A stretch of 64,000 bases of DNA, taken from Solen grandis (taxonomy: Eukaryota; Mollusca; Bivalvia; Adapedonta; Solenidae). Position 1 is the stretch's first letter. Each line of letters opens with the position of its first letter. Location: positions 55,009,089 to 55,073,088 of the forward strand of contig CM037777.1 of assembly GCA_021229015.1 (NCBI GenBank). The letters run 5' to 3'. The translations under genes were made by a program, and so were the position numbers. The notes under the pieces were generated by a model, which saw nothing but the letters and a program-made list of their open reading frames with translations, had not been told where the DNA came from and searched no databases. Shown one piece after another: positions 46,070 to 58,264 of the stretch.

Positions 46070-48230
46070 GATGAACCGGTATATGATGAAGATTAGATGA
46101 AGTTATAACTCTAGAAGAAGTACGAACTGCTGTATTTTCCCGGAACAACAATAAAAGTAGCGGATTAGATAATATTGTTGCCGAAATTTATAAGAACGCT
46201 TTTGATATATTAGCACCAGTCATTCTTAAACTATTTAATAAAATTTTTATGAGCGGTATTTATCCAAGTTCATGGGGCAATGGTATAATAATACCAATTT
46301 TCAAAGGAGGTAACAAAGATGACGCCAAAAATCAGAGGGGAATAACGCTTATAAACGTATTAGGAAAAATATACTCACAAACATTATTAAATAGGCTCAC
46401 AAAATGGTCTGATAAACATAAAAAAGATAATTCCAAATCAATTTGGATTCCAAAAGAAAAAATCTACGATTGATTGCATATTTTTGCTTCATTCTATGAT
46501 TACAAAAACATTAAATGCAAAGAAAAAATTGTATTGTTGTTATCTTGACTTCGAGAAATGTTTTGATAAAATTAACAGGGTTAATCTATGGCATAAATTA
46601 GCAGAAGCAAATGTAAGTTCTAAAATGGTTAATGCTGTAAAAGCTATGTATACTACCGTAAAATCATGTGTCCGTTTTAAATCGCAAGACTCACAGTTCA
46701 TAGATTCGTTTATCGGCGTTAAACAAGGGGGTCCGAGCTCGAGTCTGGTGTTTTTATTTTTCGTAAATGATAATCTTAATTCTGTTAATACAAATATAGA
46801 CGGATTATATCAAGTAGAAAACTTTAAGATATTCATGATATTATTTTGCGATGACTCAGTTGTCTTTGCAGAAACGCCTGAAGCTCTTCAATCCATATTA
46901 GATGATATTGACAAGTACTGCAAATTATGGGGATTAAAGATCAACTCAAATAAAAGCAAAATTATGATTTTTGAGAAAGGTAGACCGACAAAATGTACAT
47001 TTAAATTAAACAAGATAGACTTAGAAATCGTAAGTTCACTCAAATGCCTCGGTATATGTCTTTTTAAAAACGGAACCTGGAATAAAACGCAGAAACGATT
47101 AGCAAAACATTCGTTAAATGCACTGCATAACCTCTTTATAGTTTTCAACCAGCTCAATTTATCCATAAGTGAAAAAGTTAAATATTTGATAGTTTAGTTG
47201 GTTCGATTTTAAATTATGGAGCAGAAGTATGGGGTTACTATCCAAGCAATGACGTAGAACAAGTGCATTGCAAATATTTGCGAAAAATACTAGGGGTTAA
47301 AAAATCAACGAATTTGGATGGACTTTACGGGGAATTAGGATGATACCCACTAAAAATAATAAGACAATTTATAATGATAAAATACTGGCTCAAATTGATA
47401 AATTCAGATAATATTTTACTTAAATTAACATATCAACAACTATATCAAGATGCAGAAAATGGAAATTCATAAAACAATAATAACTGGGCTAGTCAAATAA
47501 AAGAAATACTTGATTGCATTGGTCTCGGTAGTATCTGGCAAACCCAAACTCATTCAGACATATGTTTCACTGTTATTAAACAGAGAATAATTGATAATTA
47601 CAAATAAAACTGGCATAGTAATATTAATAATTCAAGACGACTATCCTCATATTGTTCATTTAAAAATAATTTCGAAATGGAAAAGTATTTAAGTAATATT
47701 ACTGCTACTAAATTTAGAACAGCACTGACACGATTCAGATTATCCTCTCATGATTTAAATATAGAAACAGGTAGATACTTCAATATCGCATTGGAAGACC
47801 GAAAATGCACGCAATGCACCATGAACGTAACAGAAACTGAATATCATTTCCTGCTTGTGTGTTCGAAATATAGGGACTTGAGAAAACAATACATGAAACA
47901 ATATTTTTGCCATTGGCCGACGATACATAAATTTGTCTCACTTCTTACATGTAATAATATTAATGTCATAAAAAACACTGCCAAATTTATTTACTATGCT
48001 TATTAAATTCGTGATAAAAAATAATATTCATATTTATATTATTTAATTATAATGACATTTATGTTCACAAATTTACGTACTTCTCTGAAAATTTTTCCCT
48101 TTGTATTTATCATTTGTTGGCTATATTTGTATACAAATTATAAATTTTTCAAAATATTTGTTTGAAATTACTTATTTTTGATTATCATCATGTTTGCATG
48201 CATTGTATATAAATAAGTAAGTAAATGTTT
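46070..48230 (+). pseudogene. LINE ORF2 pseudogene (reverse transcriptase to zinc knuckle)
   Basis: The reverse transcriptase starts near 46105 (ITLEEVRTAVF, SSGLDNIVAEIYK). It shows WGNGIIIPIFKGG and, after a frame change near 46475, YCCYLDFEKCFDKINR and VKQGGPSSSLVFLFFVND. The catalytic box is altered: LFCDD (about 46843-46857) replaces the usual FADD. Homology continues in broken frames through GAEVWGYYPSND (about 47220) to the zinc knuckle CTQCTMNVTETEYHFLLVC (about 47812-47868), ending at the stop at 48004-48006. The 3' UTR is AT-rich to about 48230. The endonuclease is missing, and there are several stops and frameshifts. It is dead and related to the fragments at 14.3, 33 and 63.5 kb. 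Confidence 0.85.
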
Positions 48231-48329
48231 ATTTATTATCGTGACATGTGTACAAACAATGCATATATATTAAGATATATGAATAGATCAACATAATATA
48301 TTACGTACACCCGCCCAATGGGCACCGTT

Positions 48330-48429
48330 NNNNNNNNNNNNNNNNNNNNNNNNNNNNNNNNNNNNNNNNNNNNNNNNNNNNNNNNNNNNNNNNNNNNNNN
48401 NNNNNNNNNNNNNNNNNNNNNNNNNNNNN
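48330..48429. other. Scaffold gap of exactly 100 N
   Basis: A run of 100 N is the usual placeholder for a gap of unknown size. Distance and even content between 48.33 and 48.43 kb are unknown. It lies upstream of the first visible MITD1 exon. Confidence 0.99.
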
Positions 48430-48943
48430 TATAAATTGGTATCTTTGATATTTATACTGTTGTACCGGTATAGAATTATTAAATATATGCTGTAGGAGAA
48501 CAAAAGCATTTAATATACAGGTGATGAAATCTCCATTTTTATGAGTTGATTAGAAATTAGTAAAAAACAATGAATGATCAATTAGGCAGGCCCTATTTCC
48601 AGAAAATTTGAAGGACTTTAGTACAAAGATGATGAGGTGTATGCAGATAAAATGGTTCCCTGACCTTCTACTGATAAGAGAGCAGGTTTGGTAGATTTGT
48701 GAAATGAGTAAACTATTTCCATATTGTTGATTTAAGCTTAAACCTTAATTATTTTACATTGATTAAGAAACAAGTTATAACAAATTATATTAATCACTCT
48801 CGATGGCTCTGGTGGCTGCGTATATGATCATTGTGGGAGGAACCAGAGAGCCCAGAGAAAACCCACGTGTCGGGACGGGCGATTTAGAAAGTATGTTCAT
48901 GTAATGATAATGTATAACATTGTATTTTCTCTCTGATGAGCAG

Positions 48944-51900
48944 CTTGTCCAGCTGACAAGAAGGAACCTATCAGAGCTAAGATAAAGGAATATATAAGCA
49001 GGGCAGAGGAGTTGAAAAAGAAAGTAGAAGAGGACAAAGAAGGTATGTTGAAATAACACTTAACCCTTTCCCTCATATAGACTCATTTTGACGCACTCAG
49101 TAGGTACCACATAAAGCCTGATCTGCAGAAAACCACAGTTAAACCTTACCAAATTTAATTACAAAATCCTCATTTCCAGACCACTGAGGAGCAGCGAACA
49201 GCATAAAACCTGATCAGCCTGCGAGTTACTCGCAGGCTGATCTGGTTTTATGTTGTTCGCATAGGTCTTTTCATGGTTTCCTCTATGAGGGAAAGGGTTA
49301 ATAACTGTCAAACTTTACAATTTTTAGCCAATACATAGTTTCCACATCAGTGAATATCCCTATTCTTGGTGGCCATCTTGAATGGCAAATACAAGAGATT
49401 TTTATATTAATTACATAGATGCAGAAATTTCATTTTCCTATAATTTCATTATTTCTGCTTCCAAAATCAAAATATACACACCATTAAAAGCTCTTGAAAT
49501 TCATTTTTTTAGGATAAAATATTCCTTAAATGTATATAAGCACAAAAAAGTAAATGCATAGTAAAGAAAGACAGTATTGCAGCATGGTCCTTCAACAAAA
49601 TAAACATTGTACCTTTTTTGGATATAAAGTTTTTATCTTAAAATTCATCAAAATATTATTTTCATATTTAAAATGATTAATTAATGCTGTTCAATTTGAC
49701 ATAAATTTCAGTAAGATAGACTGGAAAATAAAAACACAGTGGTGCTTTGAGAAAGGCTAAAAAAACCAGCAAGTATTCTCAACTTTAGGCCTGCATTAAC
49801 TTATGCCCCTAAAGATGGCTGCCACAAAGTGTCTTATCAGTGCCTATGACATCACACTGAAACTACTACTACTACTACTACTGACAGTTATGTTTATAAA
49901 TGAAGAAGATGGATTTTTGTCCTGGACATTGTCTGTACTTTACATAGACGTGTGATATAGTAAAAATGCAGATTCACATTAAGAAATGAAACTTATTTCT
50001 TTAATGTCAATTTGTAATATGTTTTTATAAACCCCTAGCCCCACTCCACAGAAGTGAGGGCTACTTTGGATGTTTGCTTATTGCAGCCTCTCACATTCCA
50101 TCCTACACTCACATAACATGAAAACAATGTATGATGCAAGGGTATTAATCACTTTAATTGATATTTTTAGCTAAATCCTGAGTTGTGCCAGTACTTTGTG
50201 CCAGGGGAAGGTCTTGAAAACTTCTTGCTTCTAGTGGAGGTCAAACTCTTAGTACTCAGATCCATACTTATTGAGCAATAACACAGAATTATGGCACCTT
50301 GTAATATAATGTTACAACTTCGAATTCATCCCGGACTACATTTTTCTTCTCTTTCTATGATGAGACTGATCTCTCTCTGTGTAGGCATCACCTTTATTTT
50401 TTCAATGCAAAATCGCAAAACACTGATATGAATATTGACAGTGCTATGATTCATTATGAATGCTGTCATCAAATACTTCACTCTAGCCAGTGATTCCATT
50501 TCTCTGTATGTCGCTTAAGTGAAACTTCTTTCCTTCTTTATCAGGGGCCATTCGTAGGTTTCTTCCCCTCTGAAAACTTCTTAAAATTCATGCATTTTTA
50601 GCAAAATTTGTTATTTGCCTCAGAATTTTTCTGTCCCAAATGTTAAGAAATTGGCAAAATCTATGCAAAATATAGTATTAAGGCCCCTTCCTATCATCTG
50701 AAAAAAAAGTCTGCTGAGTCATGAGTGTCAGACTATGTACAGTGATATTTTTATTTTTTTTATTATTTTTTTTTTTTTTTTACAACCTGTGGCTTTCTAA
50801 TTGGGAAAATTAGCATTATAAATTAAAGATTGGGAAGTCATAAGACAATGAAAATGTTATAAATTAACAAAGCAATTACCTCATTAAAGGTGGTATATGT
50901 CATAGAAAGTTTCAAATCAACATTGAAATAATAAGAATAACACAAATTCCATAGATTCTTTTCAGAAAAAAAGCTATTTCATTGGGAAAATAGTTATTTG
51001 GGGAAAAAAAATGTCAGCTTTTGGTTAGAGGAAACCACCTGTAAAAGGTAGTAAATTTACCACCAAAAAATCACTGATGTATGAATGCCTTTATTTTCAG
51101 CTAGCAAGTACCATGAACAGATCAGCATAGAGAATGACTCCACGGGCCACAGTTATCCGCAGCTGTTTGGCAAGTACTTGACGGATGATCTCACAGAGGT
51201 CACAGTAGAAGACCCCTATATAAGGTCAAGGCATCAAGTAAGTCTGTCCAAGATAGATTCGAAAATAATCTCAGTATATTTTCCTAATCATCACCACATT
51301 TATTTGCAAAATGTTTGGCCAGTAATTGTAAATAATAAAAAGAGAAATGGTCTTTATCATCTCATTAGTTTGTCACAGCTCACTCAGACTGTGTACCTAG
51401 TCTTTCTGACTGTCTGGTATTTAGTTATGTAAATTTATCTTTGTTTTTGGCATATAACATTATTTTATTCCTGTATTTAGGCCTCTGATAATGTTGCTTG
51501 ATCCAGAAATTAACTGCTCTAAAAATTAAAGATTCAGGGCCAACACATAATGTTTACATTTTACATGGTTGATATTAACAGAGGACTGGTGCAGAGTGGT
51601 GGCTCAGTGGTAAAGCACTAGACTGCTAATCCAAAGGTCTGGGGTTCAAATCCCGGTAGAACTCTGGAAAATTTCACTTCATTGTTCCCCGCCTAACTAG
51701 AAGCCTAGCGCTGGTTCATCCAGACAGTGGTTAAGGGGCTTCGCATGTATTGGTGCTATACACCGGGAACGTTAAAAGAATCAGGGGGTCTATTCGAAAT
51801 GAGCTAGGGTAGCACACCCAGATCCCTTGTCACTGTGTGTCGGTGCACCTGTGTAGAGTTGCTAAGGGAGGGCAACCCTGACAGAAAATGTCCAAGAGAA

Positions 51901-54900
51901 CCAAAGTAAGAGGTGCTGGGCCTTAAAAGTATTCTCTATCAAAAGCCACAGCACCATGCACAATATGCCTTAGGGCGACTGCAAACAACAATGAGAACAA
52001 TTAAACCTAAGAAAGGAAATAAGTCTGTCACTTCATAATAGACCTTTTTCTTTTTCTTACCCTTGGGTCATATAGTGTTAGTCTTGTTCTGTCCATCTGA
52101 AATAAATAAGTTTGTTGGATTTTTATACCCTCGGGATAGGGGGGCAGGGGAATGTTGGCTACATTATAGGAATCGTGATTGGCACATCTCTCATCCTGCA
52201 CTTACTTTACATGAAGTTTGGTAACTGTCTTTGATATTAATGTCTTCTCACTTGGAATAATGATTTATCATGGTAAGACGAATATTGCAAGAATTATAGG
52301 CTTTATTCTATATCAGAGGGATGTGGGGGTATTAATCAACTTCAGTGACAGTTATAATTTTCTACATGCTTAAAGACATGGAGCCGAGTTGTATGTTGTT
52401 GTTTTTTTAATTCTGGTAGTCATGATATTAAGGAATTAACAGAATCATAGTCTAGGTGCTCAATTGACTTATGATTGAAATAGAATGTGAAATCAGGAGG
52501 TTGAAGGTTCAGTCCCTGGCTGTGGCATACCAAAGTCATAAAAAATGGTATGGGTCACTTGCTTGGTACTCAGCATATAAGGGTAGTTCCAGGACTGGCA
52601 AGATAATGTGACAGACTGTGGTATTATGTCAAATGTCTACAGCATGATACTGCATTGTGGCAGCATTATATCTGTCTCAAGTAGACATAGTCCCCATAAT
52701 TATGACTGAGATACTGTTGGTGGGACGTTAAACCCAATAAACAAACAAAACATGTACACAAAATTAACATTGAAATTGCAAGACTTTCAGAATGACCTTC
52801 TGTGTAAAGTCGAGACTTTGTCGGACATTCATATGCAACTATTCTGCTTCTCTTCATGACATGAATATAATCTGTCCATCTCTTCCTACAGGTGTACAAC
52901 TTCTTGAGGTTCTGTGAGATGCTGGTGAAATCAGCTCGTAATTTGCGGAGGATCATACTCATCACAGGACATGATGAGGTAATGTCTACATACCACATAC
53001 ACTTTAAAAAAAAATTCTTTTACATTTTGTTATATTTGTATGTAAATGTATTCATTCAGAACACATACATGTGTATATTCATGTTCTAGAAATCATAAAC
53101 TAATAGAAATTTATGTGAAAAAATCAATGCTCACAATTGAATTCTATTTGGCACAAATGGTCACCTCATAGAATAAAGAAAATATGATGCCAATTTTGAT
53201 CAGATTCAAAACTTTGCACTCCAAAAAAAAATGCAAGCAGCATGAAAATGAACTTGTATAATAAATTTCTCACTCGAATTTACAAGTATGTGAGTGTTAA
53301 ATTCAAGCCCTGTTTTAAATATCTGCAAATATATTTGTATTGTGTGTAGAAAGTACTATATGTAGAAAACATAATATGTAGCCATTGCGAAAGAAACATG
53401 CATGGGTGATATTGATGAATTGTTTTTATAGGAATTACTAGTTGCATCTAGTCATGTCTCCTCCTGTCCTACATTCACATTACATGATGAAGAACCGTCC
53501 CCGGTGGCTGAGTGGTTAGAGCGTCCGCCTTGGGAGCGGGAGGTCATGGGTTCGATCCCCAGCTGATACATTATCAAAGTCATAAAAAATGGTACTGTTA
53601 TAGCTCCCTTGCTTAGCGCTCAGCATATAAGGGTAGTTGTAGGACTGGTTAGCCAGGTGTCAGGATAATGTGACTGGGTGTGGTATCATGCCACATGTTT
53701 ACAGCGTGTTACTGCAGTAAAGCAGCACTATATCTGTCTCAAGTAAATATTGTCTCCAAATGACAGAAACACTGTCAATGGGATGTTTAACCCAACAAAC
53801 AAACATGATAAAGACAAAATGGGATGCGGAGGAATTAATCACCTATAGTGATAGTTTTAACTTCTAGTTGAGATGGCTTTTTGTTTACAGCTTCTCTTAC
53901 TTAGCAATACATGCATGTAAAATGGGCATAGCTTGGCTTTCATTGATGTGCATGACTTGGCTAGAGAAGTCCAAGGGCACGCTGCCCCAGGTTTTTTTTT
54001 CTATGATACATATAGGTGTGTTTTCAGGAATAAGTGGGGCAAAATGTCAGTGATATTATACAGTTTTAATGCATTTTCAGACCATTTGACAACTAGAAGC
54101 AATATAATCTTGAATTTTAATCACAGAGAAAAAATTTTGACTTAACTTCTTAGGATTAGTTTTCTTAATAACTTGAATATCAGTAATTAGCAGCATTGTT
54201 TTAGCAATATTCTTAAAGTTTGATCTCATTTCTTTGGTGTATTCAGGGTTCTTCTCAGCAGAGGGAACAGAGAGAGAATCTCCAGGAACTGAAGCAGAGC
54301 CTTAAGAGTTACAATATCACCCTGGATATCGAGTATGACCACACCCTGCATGATAGGGAGATCAGGTGAGCTGATGGTCAGACCATGTGGGGTTGAACAA
54401 CATAGAGACCCTTTTGAACTTTTGTTACACCTAGATCATCGTCAAAGACCCCCGGTTCCATTTCACTTCATTACACAATGCCAACGGGTATTGGGAAATA
54501 GGCAAGAAAAACGTTGTTTTACAGCAGTCACTGACTGATTGTTTTAAAAAAAAATGTGATGGAATCAATGAAATTGATTAATTTGACACATCCTTAAATA
54601 ACAAAATACATTGTATAAGCGTAAAATCCCACAGACAATATTTGTTATCAATCAATCAGACGTTGGTATCGGACAGTGCATTCCTGGATCATCAGTCATT
54701 TATGTTTCATTACATCTGTCAGCCATGGGATACTTATGAATTTTGTCATGAGGGGTGTAAAAATCCACTTGTCCGCTCGTATTTACGAGTGAATTTCATT
54801 TCATGATTTCCTTTCATGCTTGTCTGAACGGACAAGTAACTTTCCTCAGCCGAGAAAGAAATGTTTCATTAAAAAATGAATTTCATATTGCTACAATCAT

Positions 54901-57212
54901 TAGTCTAGATCATGAAATGCTTTGGTTAATCAGGGGAGCTAATTTTGAAAAAAAATATCACCAAAGCCACGTTTTTTTCCAAAAAAGATTCTTAAGTAGC
55001 AGCGAGCACAGACTGGTTCACAATATTACATGCATTTTTTTTCTATTCATTTTTCGTTAATAGTTTGAGGCACAATTCGGGACTACAAATTTGTTTTGTT
55101 TCCAGCTGTCAAAACAACTGTCAATAAAGACACTTTTCAGCAGCGTAGACAACGAAAAGGAAAAGCAGGAGTTAAAATGTTTATTGTAAATGATCCTCAC
55201 AGGCGAATATTTCTATAAAAATAGAAACACACAACAGTTTCCTGTTCTTTATCTTATCATTTACTATTATGATCGATAAACAACTTCACTGGAAACAGAA
55301 GTTAGCAAAATTAAAATCGTGTAAGGACAAGCAAACTTTGTATAAGGACAAGTAAGATTTTTCACCAACTCATCCTACAGGACGAGTGACCTAGAAATTT
55401 TTTTTATATCCCTAGGATGCATGCTAAAGATACTGATTAGAACTATAGTAATCAATCAAATCAATATTTAGAGTATGATTAATCATTCATGAATAGTTCT
55501 TAACGTCCCACTCAAGGATCCTAAAAACCGATTTTTTACCGGTTTTGACCGATTTTGATCTCAATCGACCGGTTCAGATTTCAAAAAGTACCAAAAAAAT
55601 CGGTCGAAAAAAAATCCATAATCCTCGTCTAAAACTTTCAAAATCGGTCCAAACGGTTCATAATAGTCCCTCTTACACACCAATTGACCTACTTCTTGAA
55701 TTTCCGGTGTGTCCTCGGGGCAGGTGTCAGTGGGGGTCAGGCAGGGACACCCGTCTAGGTCATTATTGGGCAGTTAAGATGAATGGATTGACGGTTTGTA
55801 CTTCGCGGTTATTTGGACGGTGCCGTGTAATTATCTATGCCGTAATAATGGACCATTGCTTGTTTGCAAACTGTAACCGGTCGACTTTTAAATGCGGTAA
55901 TTAATGACAATATCAAAGGCTAATCAAAATGTTTGATCTCCTTAGTAATTTGTAATTTGTAAGAACAAAAATGTGCTGGGCCTCGACGTGGCACAGGGGC
56001 GAACGCTACTTACTTACTTACACACATGGTAGTGGCTAGCTGCAGCACAACGCATTTAAATAAAAAAATAATCACAAATGAATAAAAGTTATTGACAAAA
56101 AAAATATATAAACACAAAGGCACATAATAAACAACACCAAAACGACTGCTTCCAACAATTTATTGATTCGTTAGAGTCATATACAGACCGTCATATACAT
56201 GCACTTCCGGTAAACAAACTTTCGATTTCGTAGAGGTAAATATTGCAGAAAAATACCTTATTATGCCAACAGGATGCTGAAATATAATAAAAGATCTATT
56301 TTCACACTGCAAATGATTCAGGGTATGTTGATTGAAAATATCAATGTTATTTTTTTTTTATTTTTTTTTCGGTTATGTTTTTTTTCGGGGGGGGGGGGGT
56401 ACGGAACGGAATTGTTGTAAAGGGGGGGGGGATTTTGCCGTCGACCGGTTGAGATTCCAAAATTTTAGGATCCCTGGTCCCACTAACAGTATTTCAGTCA
56501 TTTGGAGACAATGTCTACTTGAGACAGATTAAATACTGCTACACTGCAGTATCACATCATAGATATGTGGTATGATACCACAACAAGACACCAGGTAAAC
56601 TAGTCTTGGATCTACTCTTATATGCAAAGCATAAAGCTAGGGGGCTTTTCCAGTATCTTTTTTTACAACTTTAGTATGATGCGGCCAAGGATCCATGGAT
56701 GAACCCACAACCTCTCGCTAGTAACAGTCTAGTAACAAATCTTCTGGAAAAAAAAAAAAAAAAAATTATATCAGTGTGACTAATACAAATAAATTTCGGT
56801 GTGTTTTTTCATAAGAAATCACTTATGGATGAAAAAATAAGGAATTTAATCTTCTAGAATTGTTAAAATGTCATGATCAAATGCTAATTTTGTGTAAATT
56901 AGGGCATTTTTTTTAATGTTCTTCCCAGGTGCAAAGTACTAGTCAGACCCTGTAAGCATCAAGAGGAATATGTTGATGTAAGAATTTGTCTCCCAATTAA
57001 AACATAATGAGTTTAAATTATCTGTTTAATATAACAGGTTCAACAGTGGATGGATCATCAAGATTGGCAGAGGACTGGACATATACAAGGCCACAGATGG
57101 GAAGTTTATGCTCGGCTTTTGCGACTTTGACCTGCGCAGGTGCCACGCTACAACTGTGGATATCTTCCATAACAAACATTTAAACAAGACTTTCAGTTCT
57201 TCTGTTACCTGA
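48944..57212 (+). CDS. MIT domain-containing protein 1 (missing N-terminal exon)
   Basis: Five exons on the plus strand splice in frame: 48944-49042, 51101-51237, 52892-52978, 54247-54365 and 57038-57212, all with GT-AG borders. They give about 204 residues. The first visible exon is the end of the MIT domain ([18 protein letters not shown]). The rest is the PLD-like C-terminal domain: [67 protein letters not shown] and [20 protein letters not shown]. The vertebrate protein is about 250 residues, so some 45 N-terminal residues (the first MIT helices) are missing. They lie upstream or in the N gap. MITD1 binds ESCRT-III tails through the MIT domain and membranes through the C-terminal domain, and stabilises the midbody bridge before abscission. 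The reading is intact, so it is probably functional. Confidence 0.95.
49064..49297 (+). mobile_element. piggyBac-like MITE with central hairpin, copy 2
   Basis: The 234-bp element is flanked by TTAA (49060-49063 and 49298-49301). It has the same ends and central hairpin as the 38.9 kb copy, with about three substitutions between them. It sits in MITD1's first visible intron, only about 20 bp after the splice donor. Confidence 0.87.
49302..51100 (+). other. MITD1 intron sequence
   Basis: It holds a (CTA)n run near 49863-49881 and T-rich tracts near 50754-50781. The segment around 50090-50165 resembles the SINE-flanking sequence at 53.45-53.86 kb, suggesting a dispersed repeat. Confidence 0.45.
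51597..51990 (+). mobile_element. tRNA-derived SINE (a third family)
   Basis: The head has an A box (TGGCTCAGTGG, about 51600-51610), an anticodon-loop-like GACTGCTAATCC as in tRNA-Ser(GCU), and a B box (GGTTCAAATCC, about 51645-51655). The body of about 250 bp includes CTTCGCATGTATTGGTGCTA and GTGTCGGTGCACCTGTGTAG. The 3' end and target duplication are not clear. Confidence 0.65.
52445..52757 (+). mobile_element. tRNA-derived SINE (family B)
   Basis: A degenerate head with a B-box-like AGGTTCAGTCCC (about 52506-52517) precedes the family B body (AGCATATAAGGGTAGTTCCA) and 3' end (GGTGGGACGTTAAACCCAAT, then AAACAAACAAAAC). It is in a MITD1 intron, sense orientation. Confidence 0.75.
53494..53802 (+). 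mobile_element. tRNA-derived SINE (family B), full length with target duplication
   Basis: The head has an A box (GGTGGCTGAGTGG, about 53503-53515) and a B box (GGTTCGATCCC, about 53550-53560). The body and 3' end match the family. A 12-bp target duplication with one mismatch flanks it: ACATGATGAAGA at 53482-53493 and ACATGATAAAGA at 53803-53814. It lies in a MITD1 intron and itself sits inside an older dispersed repeat. Confidence 0.85.
54751..55372. mobile_element. Inverted-repeat element, about 0.6 kb
   Basis: GTGTAAAAATCCACTTGTCC near 54755-54774 is answered by GGACAAGTAAGATTTTTCAC near 55346-55365, so the ends form an imperfect inverted repeat (about 17 of 21). An internal ACGGACAAGTAAC also matches. 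No clear target duplication is visible. It is probably a non-autonomous DNA transposon in a MITD1 intron. Confidence 0.5.
55495..56740 (-). mobile_element. SINE family B copy (minus), interrupted by a hAT-like MITE
   Basis: The 3' end (TTAACGTCCCACT in plus orientation) is at 55500-55512. The rest, from AACAGTATTTCAGTCATTTG to a tRNA-like B box near 56690-56700, is at 56485-56740. Removing 55513-56476 plus one copy of GTCCCACT restores the continuous family sequence. Confidence 0.8.
55513..56476. mobile_element. Non-autonomous hAT-like element, 964 bp
   Basis: It is flanked by a perfect 8-bp target duplication, GTCCCACT (55505-55512 and 56477-56484). Terminal inverted repeats of about 14 bp are CAAGGATCCTAAAA and TTTTAGGATCCCTG. 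The subterminal sequence is rich in ACCGGTT-type words on both sides. A G-run (about 56389-56399) and T-runs lie near the right end. The open frame at 55545-55904 has no transposase motif, so the element depends on an enzyme from elsewhere. Confidence 0.88.
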
Positions 57213-57389
57213 TATATAGCGTGATTATCATTTAGGTTTGACAAAAAATCCAATTGTGATATTTTTGAATATTCAGAATGTGCCCAAGTATATAGTAGGC
57301 CACCCAGTTATCGATACCTCCTTGTCACTACACTATTTTCAAGCCAATTTGCTTATATTTACTCTTTTTATCATACCTTCATCTTCGCA

Positions 57390-57690
57390 CAAAAAAGCAG
57401 GCTTGTATAGGAATCAAGTCTTTCTATGCCCCCCTTCAAAGAAGAGTGACCATATTGTTTAGCCAATGTTGGTCGGTCTGTCCGTCCGTCCGTCCATCAG
57501 TGGTAGACCACTTAGTTTCCAATCAATAACTGGAGAACGCTTGGGCCCACATTCCTCAAACTTCATAGGGTGATTGATCATGACTAGTAGATGACCCCTA
57601 TTGATTTTGGTGTCACTTGGTCAAAGGTCAAGTTCAAAGTGCCCTCGAATGTGAAAATCTTGCGTAGGGGGTTTGGTATATGTATTGTTC
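57390..57690 (+). repeat. Mollusc-type dispersed repeat with AGGTCA half-sites
   Basis: A (GTCC)n start (GTCTGTCCGTCCGTCCGTCC, about 57475-57494) leads to CTTCATAGGGTGATTGATCA, TGACTAGTAGATGACCCCTA and TTGGTCAAAGGTCAAGTTCA. The last contains two AGGTCA-like half-sites spaced as a direct repeat. It lies just past the MITD1 stop codon, possibly in its 3' UTR. Confidence 0.55.
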
Positions 57691-58258
57691 CAAGAACTCT
57701 TATTTTGAATCTAGGTGTTTTAGTTGGGATATTCATCTTTGTCAACATTAACTATGAAGTCTCTTATCAGACCACCTCATTATTAGAACCAGGCCTTGAA
57801 ATCAAACAACATTTTTTTTTCCTTTTCTTTAGAGTTTATTCATTTTACAACGATGGAACAGAAAGTGACATTGCTTATGAAAATTTCCTTGATCATAATG
57901 CTGGTTGCATTTGTGTAGTCATTGATATGGAAGGCAACCAGAGTATTTGGAGAAAACCTATGTGTAGGAAAGGGTGAGCCATGCCCTTTCATATACATCA
58001 TCGGACTGACCCGGACCGAATCTGGTTGCATCAGTGAAAAGCCAGTGTTAACCTTGAGGCTATCCAGGCACCCACTAACAAAACTTTGTGCTAAGTAATG
58101 CTTAAAATCTTAAATTGTGTAGGAACACATTTTACAAAGGAAATGTGAATTTGATATGAATAGTTACTTGGTTAGCTGAAAGTATTTGTATTTTATTAAG
58201 GAAATATAAATGATAGACTATGCCCCTTAGCATTGTAGTAATGTAATACTTAGCACAG

Positions 58259-58264
58259 AATAAA
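58259..58264 (+). terminator. Possible poly(A) signal
   Basis: AATAAA about 1.05 kb downstream of the MITD1 stop codon. It could end a long 3' UTR, but the sequence is AT-rich and the match may be chance. Confidence 0.25.

Noticed and set aside
51597..51660. Functional tRNA-Ser(GCU) gene
   Set aside because: The anticodon-loop match is real, but the variable arm is missing, the arms pair poorly, and a 250-bp SINE body follows directly.
53980..54065. Alternative MITD1 exon
   Set aside because: Frames here do not splice to neighbours in phase and have no match to MITD1. The five assigned exons already give a continuous protein.
55545..55904. Transposase fragment in the hAT-like element
   Set aside because: The 119-codon frame has no hAT dimerisation or DDE motif. 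It is most likely chance.
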